Origin: Thalassospiraceae bacterium LMO-SO8
Lineage (GTDB): Bacteria; Pseudomonadota; Alphaproteobacteria; Rhodospirillales; Casp-alpha2
Length of the DNA: 64,000 bases
Assembly (NCBI GenBank): GCA_031655335.1
Contig: CP134226.1
Span: 1,426,001-1,490,000 of the forward strand
Direction of reading: 5' to 3'
The notes beneath the pieces were generated by a model. The model saw nothing but the letters and a program-made list of their open reading frames with translations. It made no database searches and was not told where the DNA came from. Below, piece by piece: positions 35,108 through 44,956 of this stretch. Every line of letters begins with the position of its first letter. Position 1 is the first letter of the stretch. A program made the position numbers and the translations under genes.

Positions 35108-35617
35108 TCACCGCTCCTTTCCATATGGATCGGGGACGCCGAGGCCCCCGAGGATATCCGTTTCCAGCCGTTCCATCCTCTCGGCCTCGTCCGCGTCGAT
35201 ATGGTCGAAACCCAGAAGGTGCAGCATACCATGGACACACAGATGCGATAAATGGTCAGCCAGGGGGATGCCCTGGTCGCGCGCCTCGGCCGCCGTGACG
35301 CCGAAGGCGATCACCACGTCGCCCAGCATGTCGGGCATGCCGGGCAGCACGCCCGCAGGCGGCGCGTCGCCGTCCTGTTGCGGGAACGACAGCACGTTGG
35401 TCGGCCCGTCCTTGCCCCGGTAATCGCGGTTGAGCGCCGCCACCATGGCGTCGTCGGCAAGCACCAGGGAGACCTCGGCCGGGCGGGCGTCCACGCCATG
35501 ATCGAGGAACCCGTAGGCCGCGGCCAGGGCGCGTTCGGCAATCGCCTCGGCATCGCCGAGCGCCGCCCATTCGGGGGACGTGATGTCGACCGCGATTTCC
35601 AATGCCGGTTCGGGCAT
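35108..35617 (-). CDS. ybeY: Endoribonuclease YbeY (rRNA maturation factor)
   Basis: The 169-residue metalloprotein is required for 16S rRNA 3' end maturation and ribosome quality control. It has the zinc-binding motif HLCVHGMLHLLGFDH and the preceding PTNVLSFP, GDVVIA segments. The start MPEPALEIAVD lies 14 nt after the phoH stop codon but has a poor ribosome-binding site; an ATG at 35662, overlapping the end of phoH, is an alternative giving 184 residues. Confidence 0.94.
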   Translation of the reverse strand: MPEPALEIAVDITSPEWAALGDAEAIAERALAAAYGFLDHGVDARPAEVSLVLADDAMVAALNRDYRGKDGPTNVLSFPQQDGDAPPAGVLPGMPDMLGDVVIAFGVTAAEARDQGIPLADHLSHLCVHGMLHLLGFDHIDADEAERMERLETDILGGLGVPDPYGKER

Positions 35618-35630
35618 CACGCCCGCGCCG

Positions 35631-36743
35631 TCATTCGTCGCTTTGTTCGCGTTCGCTTTCATAATGCTCATATCGCGCGCCGGCGCGGCGCGAGGTTTCC
35701 ACGTTCTGATAAGCATGGACGATGCGCGACACCAGGGGATGGCGGACAACGTCCTGTTCCGTGAATTCGACGAAGCGGATGCCCTTGGTCCCGGTCAGCA
35801 CTTCCTGGGCGTCGCGCAGACCCGACCGGGTGCCGCGCGGCAGATCGACCTGGCTGAGGTCGCCGGTCACCACCATGCAGGAATTCTCGCCCAGACGGGT
35901 CAGGAACATCTTCATCTGCACGGGCGTGGTGTTCTGCGCCTCGTCCAGGATGACGAACGCGTTGGACAGCGTGCGGCCGCGCATGAAGGCGAGAGGCGCC
36001 ACCTCGATTTCCCCGCTTTCCAGGCGTTTTTCCACCTGCTGCTGCGGCAGCATGTCATACAGCGCGTCGTACAGCGGGCGCAGGTAGGGGTCGACCTTTT
36101 CGCGCATGTCGCCGGGCAGGAAGCCGAGCTGCTCGCCGGCCTCGACCGCCGGGCGCGACAGGATGATGCGGTCGACCCGGCCCTGGACCAGACGTTCGAC
36201 CGCCTTGGCCACGGCGAGGTAGGTCTTGCCCGTGCCCGCCGGGCCCTGGCCGAACACCAGCGGGCATTCGTCGATGGCGCCCAGATAGTCGGCCTGGGTC
36301 GAGGTCCGGGCGGTGATCACCTTGTTGCGGGTATGCACGGCCACGCCGGCGTCCTTCAGCCCTTCCTTGGGATCGCCGCCGCCGCCGCGGGCGCCATTGG
36401 ACATCCGCAGCATGGCGTCGACTTCGGGCGTATCGACGCCGTGGCCGTGTTTCAGACGGTCGTAAAGGGCGGCCAGGATCGCCGCCGTGCGGTCCACGGA
36501 CGCCCCGTCGCCGGTGATCGCGACCTCGTTGCCGCGGGCATGAATGGTCACGCCCAGGCCCTGTTCGATCTGCGCCAGATGGGCATGGTGGGAGCCGAAC
36601 AACGCCGCCGCGAGGCCGTTGTTGGCGAAGGTCATCTGTTCCGTGACCATGGCGGCGGCGGGGCCGCCGCCGGTGGACGGGGCCATGGGGATCACGGCCT
36701 CGACGCCGCCGCGCGTCTGCCGGCGGGAGCGCCCGCGGCTCAT
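35631..36743 (-). CDS. phoH: PhoH-family ATPase
   Basis: The 370-residue protein has a Walker A motif [13 protein letters not shown] near residue 168, a PhoH signature [19 protein letters not shown] and Walker B VILDEAQN. It is a PhoH-like RNA-linked P-loop ATPase placed between miaB and ybeY, as in most alphaproteobacteria. The first 90 residues are a KH-like region. Its start overlaps the miaB stop codon in ATGA form. Confidence 0.94.
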   Translation of the reverse strand: MSRGRSRRQTRGGVEAVIPMAPSTGGGPAAAMVTEQMTFANNGLAAALFGSHHAHLAQIEQGLGVTIHARGNEVAITGDGASVDRTAAILAALYDRLKHGHGVDTPEVDAMLRMSNGARGGGGDPKEGLKDAGVAVHTRNKVITARTSTQADYLGAIDECPLVFGQGPAGTGKTYLAVAKAVERLVQGRVDRIILSRPAVEAGEQLGFLPGDMREKVDPYLRPLYDALYDMLPQQQVEKRLESGEIEVAPLAFMRGRTLSNAFVILDEAQNTTPVQMKMFLTRLGENSCMVVTGDLSQVDLPRGTRSGLRDAQEVLTGTKGIRFVEFTEQDVVRHPLVSRIVHAYQNVETSRRAGARYEHYESEREQSDE

Positions 36744-38119
36744 GCCGATCTCCTGGCGGCGGGCCGTGCCGGCGTGTCCGCGAGGACCGCCCCCAGGCTG
36801 TTGCCGCCGGCCGAGACGATCTTCAGGTCGGCGACGCGGCCCAGCCAGTCGGCCGGGGCCTCGACATGGACCGCCTGCATGTAGGGGCTGCGGCCCAGCA
36901 ATTGGCCCGCATGACGGCCGGGCCGGTCGAGCAGCACCGGCAAAGTGCGCCCGACACAGCTTTCGTTGAAGGCAAGCTGCTGCGTGTTGAGAAGATCCTG
37001 AAGCTCTTTCAAGCGTGCGTCCTTCACGTCTTCGGGCACCTGCAGTTCCATGGCGGCCGCCGGGGTGCCGGGTCTCGGCGAATACTTGAACGAATAGGCC
37101 TGGACGTAGCCGACCTCGCGCACGAGGGACATCGTGTCCTGGAAATCGGCGTCGGTTTCACCGGGGAAGCCGACGATGAAATCCGACGACAGGCCCAGGT
37201 CGGGGCGCGCGGCGCGCAGGCGCGCGACCAGGTCGATATAGAAATCGCGGCCGTGGCGGCGGTTCATGGCCTTCAGCACCCGGTCCGCGCCGGACTGCAC
37301 GGGCAGATGCAGATAAGGCATCAGTTCGGGCACGTCGCGGTGGGCGGCGATCAGCGCGTCGTCGACCTCGGCCGGATAGGAGGTGGTGTAGCGCAGGCGT
37401 TCGATCCCGTCGATGTCGGCCAGCCGGCGGATCAGCTCGCCCAAGCCGATCTCGGCCCCGTCGTCGGCGGCGCCGTGATAGGCGTTGACGTTCTGGCCGA
37501 GCAAGGTGATCTCGACGGCGCCCTGGGCGACGATCTGGCGGGCCTCGGTCAGCACCTGATCGACCGGGCGCGAGAATTCGGCGCCCCGGGTATAGGGCAC
37601 GACGCAGAAGGTGCAGAACTTGTCGCAGCCTTCCTGCACCGTCAGGAACGCGGCGCGGCCCTCGACCCGGGACAGCCCCGTCAGGTGGTCGAACTTGGAT
37701 TCCTCGGGAAAATCGGTGTCGAGCTGCGCGCCCTTTTCGCGGTGCAGGCGGGCGACCATTTCCGGCAGGCGATGATAGGTTTGCGGTCCGAACACCATGT
37801 CGACGTAGGGTGCCCGCTTCAACACTTCCTCGCCCTCAGCCTGGGCGACGCAACCGGCGACGCCGAGAATCATGGCCCCGCCGCCGGCCTGGCGCGCCTG
37901 TTTCACCTTGTTGATCCGGCCGAGTTCGGAATAGACCTTTTCCGCCGCCTTCTCGCGGATATGACAGGTGTTCAGCAGCACCATGTCCGCGTCGTCCACG
38001 GCATCCGTCAAGGCATAGCCCAAGGGCGCGAGAAGCCCCGCCATACGATCGGAGTCGTAGACGTTCATCTGGCAGCCATAGGTTTTGATATGCAGTTTTT
38101 TGGGCGTCGCGTCCGTCAC
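36740..38119 (-). CDS. miaB: tRNA-2-methylthio-N6-dimethylallyladenosine synthase
   Basis: The 459-residue radical-SAM enzyme adds a methylthio group to i6A37 of tRNA. It has an N-terminal UPF0004 domain with cysteines in [18 protein letters not shown] and GVAGCVAQ (second 4Fe-4S cluster), the radical-SAM CxxxCxxC motif [13 protein letters not shown], and a C-terminal TRAM domain. It is the first gene of a leftward series miaB-phoH-ybeY-corC-lnt. Confidence 0.97.
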   Translation of the reverse strand: MTDATPKKLHIKTYGCQMNVYDSDRMAGLLAPLGYALTDAVDDADMVLLNTCHIREKAAEKVYSELGRINKVKQARQAGGGAMILGVAGCVAQAEGEEVLKRAPYVDMVFGPQTYHRLPEMVARLHREKGAQLDTDFPEESKFDHLTGLSRVEGRAAFLTVQEGCDKFCTFCVVPYTRGAEFSRPVDQVLTEARQIVAQGAVEITLLGQNVNAYHGAADDGAEIGLGELIRRLADIDGIERLRYTTSYPAEVDDALIAAHRDVPELMPYLHLPVQSGADRVLKAMNRRHGRDFYIDLVARLRAARPDLGLSSDFIVGFPGETDADFQDTMSLVREVGYVQAYSFKYSPRPGTPAAAMELQVPEDVKDARLKELQDLLNTQQLAFNESCVGRTLPVLLDRPGRHAGQLLGRSPYMQAVHVEAPADWLGRVADLKIVSAGGNSLGAVLADTPARPAARRSA

Positions 38120-38190
38120 CGCCTACCTCACGCCCCGCTTGTCGCCGGCCCCGAACACGGAGTTCTGGGAAATGTCGGGTCGGATCATTC

Positions 38191-38616
38191 CTATTTGCCC
38201 GCGCCTTTCTTAAGTGGCACGCCGTACAATTCCAGCTTGTGCCCAACCAGACGCATGCCGTGATCGCGGGCGATGATTTCCTGCAGGCGTTCGATTTCCG
38301 TGTTCTGGAACTCGATGACCGCGCCCGACTGCACGTTGATCAGATGATCGTGGTGCTCCTCGGTCACTTCTTCGTAACGCGCGCGGCCGTCGCCGAAATC
38401 ATGGCGCTCGATGATGCCCGCTTCCTCGAACAGGCGCACGGTCCGGTAGACCGTGGCGATGGAAATGCGATTGTCGATTTCGGATGACCGACGATGGACT
38501 TCCTCGACATCGGGATGATCTTCCGATTCGGACAGCACGCGCGCGATGATGCGGCGCTGGTCCGTCATTTTCATGCCTTTGTCGATACAAAGCTGCTCGA
38601 TACGTGATTCCGACAT
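38191..38616 (-). CDS. fur: Ferric uptake regulator (Fur family)
   Basis: The 141-residue protein has the Fur winged helix (KMTDQRRIIARVLSESEDHPDVEEVHRR, then ISIATVYRTVRLFEEAGII) and the metal-binding EEHHDHLINVQSGAVIEF segment. The CxxC zinc sites typical of gammaproteobacterial Fur are absent, so it could be a Mur-type manganese-responsive form. The start at 38616 has GGGGAG upstream; an ATG at 38658 would add 14 residues. It lies just before miaB on the same strand. Confidence 0.92.
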   Translation of the reverse strand: MSESRIEQLCIDKGMKMTDQRRIIARVLSESEDHPDVEEVHRRSSEIDNRISIATVYRTVRLFEEAGIIERHDFGDGRARYEEVTEEHHDHLINVQSGAVIEFQNTEIERLQEIIARDHGMRLVGHKLELYGVPLKKGAGK

Positions 38617-38716
38617 CATCTCCCCACGGATTGCCAGCAGGCGCCTGGATTCGCCCATTTACTATACCCCGAACAGGGCAGGTGCCAAAGCCTGAGGATC
38701 AACCCGTGGGAAAGCT

Positions 38717-39127
38717 TTAGCGTTTGCGCCGGGGTTTGGTCCCAAGGCCGATCTTCTTCGCCAGATTCGAGCGGTGCTTGGCGTAGCTCGGCGCGACCAT
38801 CGGATAGTCGACGGGCAGGCCCCAACGCTCGCGGTACTCTTCCGGCGTCAGGTTATAGGCCGTCTTCAGGTGCCGCTTCAGCATCTTCAGCTTCTTGCCG
38901 TCTTCCAGGCAAACGATGTAATCGGGAAACACGGACTTTTTCGGCGGCACGGCGGGCTTAGGTCGCTGCGCCTGCGCCGGAACCGCGCCGACGTTGGAAA
39001 GGGCGGTATAGACCTCGTTGATGAGGGCCGGAATGTCGCTGGGCGCGATTGTATTGTTGCCGACATGGGCCGCGACGATCTCGGTCGTCAGCTCGATCAG
39101 GTCGGAGGCATTCGGTTTTTCAGTCAT
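38717..39127 (-). CDS. MucR/Ros-type transcriptional regulator
   Basis: The 136-residue protein matches the MucR/Ros zinc-finger regulators: acidic N-terminal region and the C-terminal finger FPDYIVCLEDGKKLKMLKRHL with a later HRSNLAKKIGLG. In alphaproteobacteria such proteins control exopolysaccharide, motility and cell-cycle genes and bind AT-rich DNA. It is divergent from the TusA-like gene. The palindrome between them (39247-39268) is a likely target. Confidence 0.9.
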   Translation of the reverse strand: MTEKPNASDLIELTTEIVAAHVGNNTIAPSDIPALINEVYTALSNVGAVPAQAQRPKPAVPPKKSVFPDYIVCLEDGKKLKMLKRHLKTAYNLTPEEYRERWGLPVDYPMVAPSYAKHRSNLAKKIGLGTKPRRKR

Positions 39128-39246
39128 TAGTTCGCCTTGTCCTTTAAAAGCGTGTCTGCTGGGCGCCATCGGCAGAATAAAATCCCGATCCGGGGGGATC
39201 GCCGAGATGCTGGGAAGTGTCCGCGTCGTCACGGCCAGAAAACATC

Positions 39247-39268
39247 GGTCAAAACATTTTATTTGACC
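39247..39268. promoter_or_regulatory. Perfect 7-bp palindrome between mucR-like and tusA-like genes
   Basis: GGTCAAA and TTTGACC are separated by an AT-only-but-one 8-nt spacer (ACATTTTA). The right arm contains TTGACC, a -35-like hexamer for the plus-strand gene, but no -10 lies at the usual distance (TATAAA at 39281-39286 is only 12 nt away). It looks like an operator; the regulator is not known. Confidence 0.55.
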
Positions 39269-39316
39269 CGGCGGCGTCTATATAAAGTAGGCGTGTATTG
39301 TACACAAGAGTATACG

Positions 39317-39598
39317 ATGGGAAAACCGGAAGAAATGGCTGACACGCCTGAAATTGCGCATTTTTTGGATATTTCGAACGACATTTGTCCGATGACGTTC
39401 GTTAAAACCAAGCTTTTTCTGGAACGCCTGGATGCCGGCGCGGTACTTGACGTGCGCCTGAAAGGGCCGGAGCCGCTGAACAACGTGCCCCGGTCCGTGC
39501 GCGACCATGGCCACGAAATTCTGTCCCTGGCGCCGGAGGACCCGGCCCGCCCGGAGGCCGACGCCCCCCATCGGCTGGTGATCCGCAAGACCGCCTGA
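39317..39598 (+). CDS. TusA-family sulfurtransferase-like protein
   Basis: The 93-residue protein has the TusA fold signature NDICPMTFVKTKLFLERLDAG with the Cys-Pro dipeptide at residues 24-25 that carries persulfide sulfur. TusA proteins relay sulfur for tRNA thiolation, molybdenum cofactor and other thio-cofactors. An ATG at 39335 with GGAAGA upstream is an alternative start. It is divergent from the mucR-like gene and is a possible partner for the MoeB/DsrE genes elsewhere in the window. Confidence 0.88.
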   Translation: MGKPEEMADTPEIAHFLDISNDICPMTFVKTKLFLERLDAGAVLDVRLKGPEPLNNVPRSVRDHGHEILSLAPEDPARPEADAPHRLVIRKTA

Positions 39599-39627
39599 CG
39601 GCCTCGAAGCAACCTCATGTCGACGGC

Positions 39628-40314
39628 TTAGGGACGCAGCCGGCCGCCGTCCTTGGGCCGGATCGCGTCTGGCGGGCGCAGATAGATCGGCGCCGGCGCC
39701 GCGCCCACGGGCGGCAGGCCGCGGGCCAGGGCGATTTCGCCGACCACGGCCGCGTCGGGAACGCCGGGCGCGTCGGCGCCGACGGCCGCGATGCCCGCGC
39801 CGGCCAGGGCCTCAAGGGCCCGGGGGGCGGCGTCGCCGACCACGGCCAGCGGCCCGCCGACGGCGATCTCCGCCACGGCCGCCGCCATCATCGCCGCCGG
39901 ATCCGTGAGCGGCGTCAGGTTTTCATCGAACATCTGGACATAGAGATCCGCGCGCTTGGAATCGAGGGCGACCAGCACCCGCCCGCCGGCTCGCGCCGCT
40001 TCGGGAACCGCCCGGGCGACGGCCTCCAGCGTCGTCACCCCGGCGCAGGGAACGCTCAGCGCCAGGGCCAGGCCGCGCGCCGCCGCGAGCCCGATGCGCA
40101 GCCCCGTGAAGGCGCCGGGGCCGACCGTCACGGCCAGGGCGTCCAAATCACCATAAGAACAGCCGCCCTCGGCCAGGACCTCGGCAATCATCGGCATCAG
40201 GGCCTCGGACTGGCCGCGCGCCATGGCGGCGGCGCGATGGGCCGCCATGCGGCCGTCCAAAAACAGGGCCGCCGAACAGCCGGTCGTCGCCGTGTCGAAG
40301 GCGAGTAGCTTCAT
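39628..40314 (-). CDS. tsaB: tRNA threonylcarbamoyladenosine synthesis protein TsaB
   Basis: The 228-residue protein belongs to the ASKHA fold: KLLAFDTATTGCSAALF and TVGPGAFTGLRIGLAAARGLALAL. TsaB partners TsaD and TsaE to make t6A37 in ANN-decoding tRNAs. The ATG at 40314 fits the family start. A longer in-frame reading to the right overlaps the membrane gene and is an artefact. Confidence 0.95.
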   Translation of the reverse strand: MKLLAFDTATTGCSAALFLDGRMAAHRAAAMARGQSEALMPMIAEVLAEGGCSYGDLDALAVTVGPGAFTGLRIGLAAARGLALALSVPCAGVTTLEAVARAVPEAARAGGRVLVALDSKRADLYVQMFDENLTPLTDPAAMMAAAVAEIAVGGPLAVVGDAAPRALEALAGAGIAAVGADAPGVPDAAVVGEIALARGLPPVGAAPAPIYLRPPDAIRPKDGGRLRP

Positions 40315-40328
40315 GACATACGGGCCCC

Positions 40329-41732
40329 TCAGTGCGGGTCGATCAGCTTCCAATAGGTCATGGCGACCACCGCCACGACCAGAGCGCCCGACAGGGTATA
40401 CAAGGGGGCGCGCCGCCAGGCGAGGCGGAAGCTGCTTTCCCCGGTCAGGCGCCCGATCACCAAGGTCGTGCCGGACACCGGCGACGAGGTCGTCGACAGG
40501 CCCCAGGTCCCCAGCATGACCAGCGCCATGACCATGGGCGGCATGCCGAACACTTCCGGCGGCAGAACCGAGCCGACCAGGATGACCAGGACCACCGGAT
40601 GCAGGCCGATGCCGCCGGCCAGAATGATGAAGGCGGCCAGCGCCAACGGCTTGGCGACGTCCGGCCAGGCACCGATGTTGAGCAGGCCCGCCACCGCCGC
40701 CGGGTCGAGCACCCTGGCCACCCCGGTGCCGAACAGATTGGCGCCGATGAAGATCAGGGCTTCGCCGCGCAGCCCCGGCAGGGAGGCCACGACGCGGCGC
40801 GGCAGGCCCGCCGCCTCGTGCCGGCGGCCCTTGGAAATAAACAGCCAGATCACCGCGAAGGGCGGGGCGAGCATCGCCAGAACCACCGGAATCGACAGAT
40901 GGAGCTGCGATTCCAGGGTCACGACCGAAATCATCAACGCGCCCAGCAGCAACGACAGCTTGCGCCAGTTGGCGTCTTCGACCTTGGGCCCCGGGGCCGG
41001 GCGCGGGCGCGCGCCGCGCACGAACACGCGGTCGATCAACGCCGTCACGGCGACAACCAACATGCCCATGATCAGACCGGGCACGGCGATGTCGACCCAT
41101 TTAAGCCCGGGCAGCGCCGCCAGCACCACGGTGACGCTGATATAGAACGGCGACCAGCAGGACGCGGAGGTGAACCCGACCATCAACGCCACGGCCAGGC
41201 GGTCCTTCAACTGGCGGTCCTTGGGCCGGGCGACCATGTCCGACAGCAGGGTGAGGGCCGCCAGGTTGAGGAACGCGCCCAGGAAATGCGCCGCGTAGGA
41301 CAGAATCAGAAAGCGCCGGCCGGCCGGCTGGTCGAGCACGAACTGCCGCGCCGCCATCAGGGTCGGGCTGGTCTTGGCCGGAATCTGCATCCAGGCGACG
41401 GCGAAGAACACGAGCTGGAACTTGAGCGCCGCCGCCATGCCGTCGAGCAGGACCGCCGTCCCCTGCCCGGCCCGCAGGCCGAGCGCCAAACCGCCGAAGG
41501 CGAGGCCGTAGCCGACCAGCCGCTGCACGGTCGAGGTGCGGGTGAATTCCAGGATCAGGTACCCCGTCCCCAGGACCACGGCGACGACCTGCCAGCCGTC
41601 GGGGCGCCAGAACACCTGCAGGATCGCGACGGCGCAAAGGCCGAGATAAATCCAGGCCGAGAGCGACGGGCGCGGCGGCGGGTTGTCCGAGGCTTGGCCG
41701 GGCGGCGGCGTGGCGAGATCGATATCGGGCAT
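40329..41732 (-). CDS. Polytopic membrane protein, possible ion transporter, unknown function
   Basis: The 467-residue protein has about ten to twelve hydrophobic segments, arranged as two halves separated by a hydrophilic loop near residues 238-255. Some spacing (SASCWSPFYISV; GANLFGTGVARVL; LSTTSSPVSGTTLVIGRL) recalls the ion-transporter superfamily of anion and proton antiporters, but I do not recognise a named family. It starts 18 nt from the nitroreductase gene and ends 14 nt before tsaB on the same strand. Confidence 0.65.
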   Translation of the reverse strand: MPDIDLATPPPGQASDNPPPRPSLSAWIYLGLCAVAILQVFWRPDGWQVVAVVLGTGYLILEFTRTSTVQRLVGYGLAFGGLALGLRAGQGTAVLLDGMAAALKFQLVFFAVAWMQIPAKTSPTLMAARQFVLDQPAGRRFLILSYAAHFLGAFLNLAALTLLSDMVARPKDRQLKDRLAVALMVGFTSASCWSPFYISVTVVLAALPGLKWVDIAVPGLIMGMLVVAVTALIDRVFVRGARPRPAPGPKVEDANWRKLSLLLGALMISVVTLESQLHLSIPVVLAMLAPPFAVIWLFISKGRRHEAAGLPRRVVASLPGLRGEALIFIGANLFGTGVARVLDPAAVAGLLNIGAWPDVAKPLALAAFIILAGGIGLHPVVLVILVGSVLPPEVFGMPPMVMALVMLGTWGLSTTSSPVSGTTLVIGRLTGESSFRLAWRRAPLYTLSGALVVAVVAMTYWKLIDPH

Positions 41733-41750
41733 GACGGGCCGCGGGCCGCG

Positions 41751-42341
41751 TCAGACGACGCGGCAGGCGTCGTCGAAGGCGAGGCGGGGCGAACGCGGGA
41801 ACAGATCTTCCGTCGTGCCGTGGCCGATGTTGCACAGGAAATTGGCCGTCACCTTGGTGCCCGCGAAGAAGGCGGCATCGACCTTGGCCGTGTCGAACCC
41901 GGACATCGGCCCGCAGTCGAGCCCGAGCGCCCGCGCCGCCATGATCAGGTAGCCGCCCTGCAGGGTCGAATTGCGGAACGCGGTGGCGGCGATCAGATCG
42001 TCGTTGCCGACGAACCAGGATTTGGCGTCCGTATGAGGAAACAGGTCCGGCAGCTTTTCATAAAATTCCATGTCCTGACCGATGATCACGGTCACCGGGG
42101 CCGCCATGGTCTTGGCCACGTTGCCCTCCATCAGGCAGGGCTTGAGTTTTTCCTTGGCCGCATCGGAGGTCACGAACACCAGGCGCGCGGGCGAGCAGTT
42201 GGCGCTGGTCGGCGCCATTTTGACCAGATCCCAGAGCTGGCGCAGCAGGTCTTCGCCCACCGGCTCGCCGGTCCAGCCGTTGTGGGTTCGGGCATCGCGG
42301 AACAATTGGTCGAGGGCCGATTCGGTGATTTTGTCCGACAT
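41751..42341 (-). CDS. RutE/HadB-like nitroreductase-family protein (malonic semialdehyde reductase type)
   Basis: The 196-residue flavoprotein matches the RutE branch: [35 protein letters not shown], and the C-terminal [19 protein letters not shown]. RutE reduces malonic semialdehyde in pyrimidine breakdown, but no other rut genes are here, so the physiological substrate is unknown. It is divergent from the polysaccharide deacetylase. Confidence 0.88.
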   Translation of the reverse strand: MSDKITESALDQLFRDARTHNGWTGEPVGEDLLRQLWDLVKMAPTSANCSPARLVFVTSDAAKEKLKPCLMEGNVAKTMAAPVTVIIGQDMEFYEKLPDLFPHTDAKSWFVGNDDLIAATAFRNSTLQGGYLIMAARALGLDCGPMSGFDTAKVDAAFFAGTKVTANFLCNIGHGTTEDLFPRSPRLAFDDACRVV

Positions 42342-42490
42342 GGGGGCGGGACCTTTCGTGCGATTGCGGAATGATTGGGGCGGCTCTGACCCTAGGACAC
42401 TTGTGCTGCAACGCGGAAGAGGGAAAAATCATGTCATAACATGGGACAACCATTCAAATCGGGGGTGAGGAGAATGAAAGGCGACCCTTC

Positions 42491-43558
42491 ATGACCGGCG
42501 GCCATCGGCCCGCCGGGGCCCGCGACCGCCGCCATGGCCCATGGCCGTGGACGGTGGCGCTTGCCGTGCTTGGACTGTTCGTGCTCTGGCCGGACCTGGC
42601 GCGCGCCGCCGACCAGGCGGTGATCATCATGTATCATCGGTTCGACGAGCAGGATTATCCGACCACCAACATCCGCCTCGACCAGTTCGACGAACATCTG
42701 GCGGAACTGACGTCCGGCAAATACACGGTGATGTCCCTGCCTGACATTATCGCCGCCATGAAGGCGGGCAGGCCGCTGCCCGACCGCACGGTCGGCATTA
42801 CCGTCGACGACGCCTATGCCTCGGTCTACGAACATGCCTGGCCGCGCCTGAAGAAGGCCGGGCTGCCGTTCACCCTGTTCGTCGCGACGGACCCGGTCGA
42901 CCGCAAGCTGGGCGGCATCATGACCTGGGATCAGATCCGCGAGATCAGGGACCAGGGGGCGACCATCGGCCACCATACGGTGACCCACGCCCATATGGCC
43001 GGCGCGCCCGAAGGCAAGAACCTGGCCGAGTTCACGGAGGCCAGCAAGCGGTTTAAAGCCGAACTGGGCAGCGTGCCCAATATCTTCGCCTATCCCTACG
43101 GCGAGGCGTCGCAGGAACTGGAGGCCATGGCCCGCGAGCAGGGGTTCGAGGCCGCCTTCGGCCAGCATTCCGGCGTCGCCCATCCCAGTCTCGGCTACTT
43201 CTACCTGCCGCGCTTCGCCATGAACGAGAGCTTCGGCGGCATCGGCCGGTTCCGGCTGGCGGTCAACGCGCTCGCCCTGCCGGTCACGGACCTGACGCCG
43301 GCGGACCAATTGATCACCACCGACAACCCGCCGGCCATGGGCTTCACCCTGGTGCCGCCGGCCCCCAAGAGGCTCGACCGGCTGGCCTGTTTCGCATCCC
43401 ACGAAGGGCGCGCGCGGCTGGAACGTCTGGGCGAATTGCGGGTCGAAGTGCGGGTCAATCAGCCGTTCCCGGCGGGCCGCGGGCGCATCAACTGCACCGT
43501 GCCGGGGCCCGACGGGCGCTGGTACTGGCTGGGCCGCCAGTTCTTCATCACGAAGTAG
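42491..43558 (+). CDS. Secreted or membrane-anchored polysaccharide deacetylase
   Basis: The 355-residue protein has a signal or anchor segment at about residues 20-40 (ALAVLGLFVLW). The NodB deacetylase domain has the metal/catalytic aspartates in GITVDDAYAS (D106-D107) and the HxxxH metal site in IGHHTVTHAHM (H162/H166). It should remove acetyl groups from cell-envelope or secreted glycans in the periplasm. The C-terminal 90 residues have no motif I recognise. The start is the only ATG before the signal sequence. Confidence 0.88.
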   Translation: MTGGHRPAGARDRRHGPWPWTVALAVLGLFVLWPDLARAADQAVIIMYHRFDEQDYPTTNIRLDQFDEHLAELTSGKYTVMSLPDIIAAMKAGRPLPDRTVGITVDDAYASVYEHAWPRLKKAGLPFTLFVATDPVDRKLGGIMTWDQIREIRDQGATIGHHTVTHAHMAGAPEGKNLAEFTEASKRFKAELGSVPNIFAYPYGEASQELEAMAREQGFEAAFGQHSGVAHPSLGYFYLPRFAMNESFGGIGRFRLAVNALALPVTDLTPADQLITTDNPPAMGFTLVPPAPKRLDRLACFASHEGRARLERLGELRVEVRVNQPFPAGRGRINCTVPGPDGRWYWLGRQFFITK

Positions 43559-43590
43559 GCGGCATCCGGGGAGTGGGGAGAGCCGGCGGC

Positions 43591-44634
43591 TCAGGCTTCC
43601 GGGCGCTGGACCTTGAGCAGGCGGGCGTCGTCCAGACGGTCGAGGCCGTTGGCCTCGATCATCGCGCGGATGGCGCCCACGTAGTCGTCGCCGCGCTCCG
43701 AATAGCGGTGCAGGAAGCGCGCCAGCGTATGGCCGTTGAGCGGCTCGCCCGAACGGCGCAGCGCGGCGCGCGCGCGGCGCAATTCGCGGTAGGCCCGGTG
43801 GGTGTTCAGGTTGAGCATGTAGGCGCGCACGGAATCGATCAGCTTGTTGAACGCCCGCACCTTGTGATCCTTGTCGCCGTCCCGGTCACGCGGCACCAGA
43901 CCGGGGCCATCGGCGGTCGTCCATTGACCGAAGATGGCGTTGCCCTGACGGGCGAAGCGCGAGGTGCCCCAGCCGCTTTCCTCGGCCGCCTGGGCCAGGG
44001 CCATGGACGGCGGGATCACGTCGATGCGGCGGATCAGAAGCGCCAGATTGTCCGCCGGCACCTTGTAGCGTTCGGCCATGGCCGTCAGCCACAGGCGGTC
44101 GGCCGGGGCGATGCGGCGGCCCAGGCGCTGATCGGCGTGCAGCTGCCACAGGCGCTTGCGGTCGGTCAGGATTTCCTGGTTGGCGCGCAGGATCAGCGGC
44201 AGCACGGCCTGAAAAAACAGGCGCTTGCGCATGGCCGTTTCCGGCACGTTGCCGAGATCCGGCGGCAGCGACGCCAGGAACGCCGGCGGGACATGGGCAT
44301 TGCCGTCCTGAATATGATCGAGGTCGTAGTTCAGTTCGGCGAACCAGTCGTGCAGCGCCGTCACCGAATCCTTGGGCTGGCGCTTGAACTCGGGCCGACG
44401 GGGCGGAATCACGAGATTGCCGCCCGCCCCCGTCGCCATCCTCTGAAGATCGGCGCCGGTATCCTGCTCCGATCCGTCGGCACGCGCGTGGGCGCTCGCC
44501 TGACCGGCGGCGACGGCAGCCGCCGTCGTCGGCGGGACGGACGCCTGGGGGGCCCGTTCAATGGCAAGGTATCCGGCGGTGACCGCGGTCGTAAGCACAA
44601 CCGTCATCACCGTGCGTTCAAAAAAAGTGTTCAT
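43591..44634 (-). CDS. Bax-like glucosaminidase-domain protein
   Basis: The 347-residue protein has an N-terminal hydrophobic segment (about 8-25) for export or anchoring. The C-terminal half is a glucosaminidase domain of the Bax type: MALAQAAEESGWGTSRFARQ with the catalytic glutamate, GNAIFGQW and VRAYMLNLNTHRAYRELR. It probably cleaves peptidoglycan or related glycans in the periplasm. It converges on the deacetylase gene, 32 nt apart; both may act on envelope polysaccharide. Confidence 0.9.
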   Translation of the reverse strand: MNTFFERTVMTVVLTTAVTAGYLAIERAPQASVPPTTAAAVAAGQASAHARADGSEQDTGADLQRMATGAGGNLVIPPRRPEFKRQPKDSVTALHDWFAELNYDLDHIQDGNAHVPPAFLASLPPDLGNVPETAMRKRLFFQAVLPLILRANQEILTDRKRLWQLHADQRLGRRIAPADRLWLTAMAERYKVPADNLALLIRRIDVIPPSMALAQAAEESGWGTSRFARQGNAIFGQWTTADGPGLVPRDRDGDKDHKVRAFNKLIDSVRAYMLNLNTHRAYRELRRARAALRRSGEPLNGHTLARFLHRYSERGDDYVGAIRAMIEANGLDRLDDARLLKVQRPEA

Positions 44635-44956
44635 GTGATCTTCGAATCGGCCAAGGCCGTCTTCCGCACCTATTCACAACAATGCCCAGGGTGCTTGGAT
44701 GGAAGAACGTTTCTGAAGGTAGAGAAGGAGACCTGATTGCGAAGGCCGCCCCTGGTCCGATTGTCAAATTCTCCCTCAAGGATTCGACAAAGCCCGGTCC
44801 GGTCGTCAGTGCGCCGGTTTGCTCCGGGATGGGCTGTACACCGCTTCCTCGTATTATAGTTAACGGCGCGCCTTATATCACTAAAGTCATAAGTCGCGGC
44901 AAGGAATTTTTATCCGCCGATCGGGGAGCGGCATAATGCCCCCCCGAAAGGCCCGC
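44635..44956. other. 322-nt gap between bax-like gene and nfuA
   Basis: I see no convincing gene. An open frame (44682-44936, plus) has no ribosome-binding site and no recognisable motif. An AAGGAGA sequence near 44726 precedes only a short basic reading. An AT-rich run (TATAGTTAACG, CTTATATCACTAAAG) around 44855-44890 may be a promoter. Minus strand GC pairs followed by TAAAAATT near 44905-44925 could terminate nfuA. Confidence 0.4.

Noticed and set aside
39628-41100. 490-codon reading of tsaB
   Set aside because: The additional part lies antisense-free but in a wrong frame of the membrane-protein gene; TsaB begins at the conserved KLLAFDTATTG.
44682-44936. 84-codon frame in the gap before nfuA
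   Set aside because: No ribosome-binding site, no motif, and the gap shows no coding bias; it may be chance.
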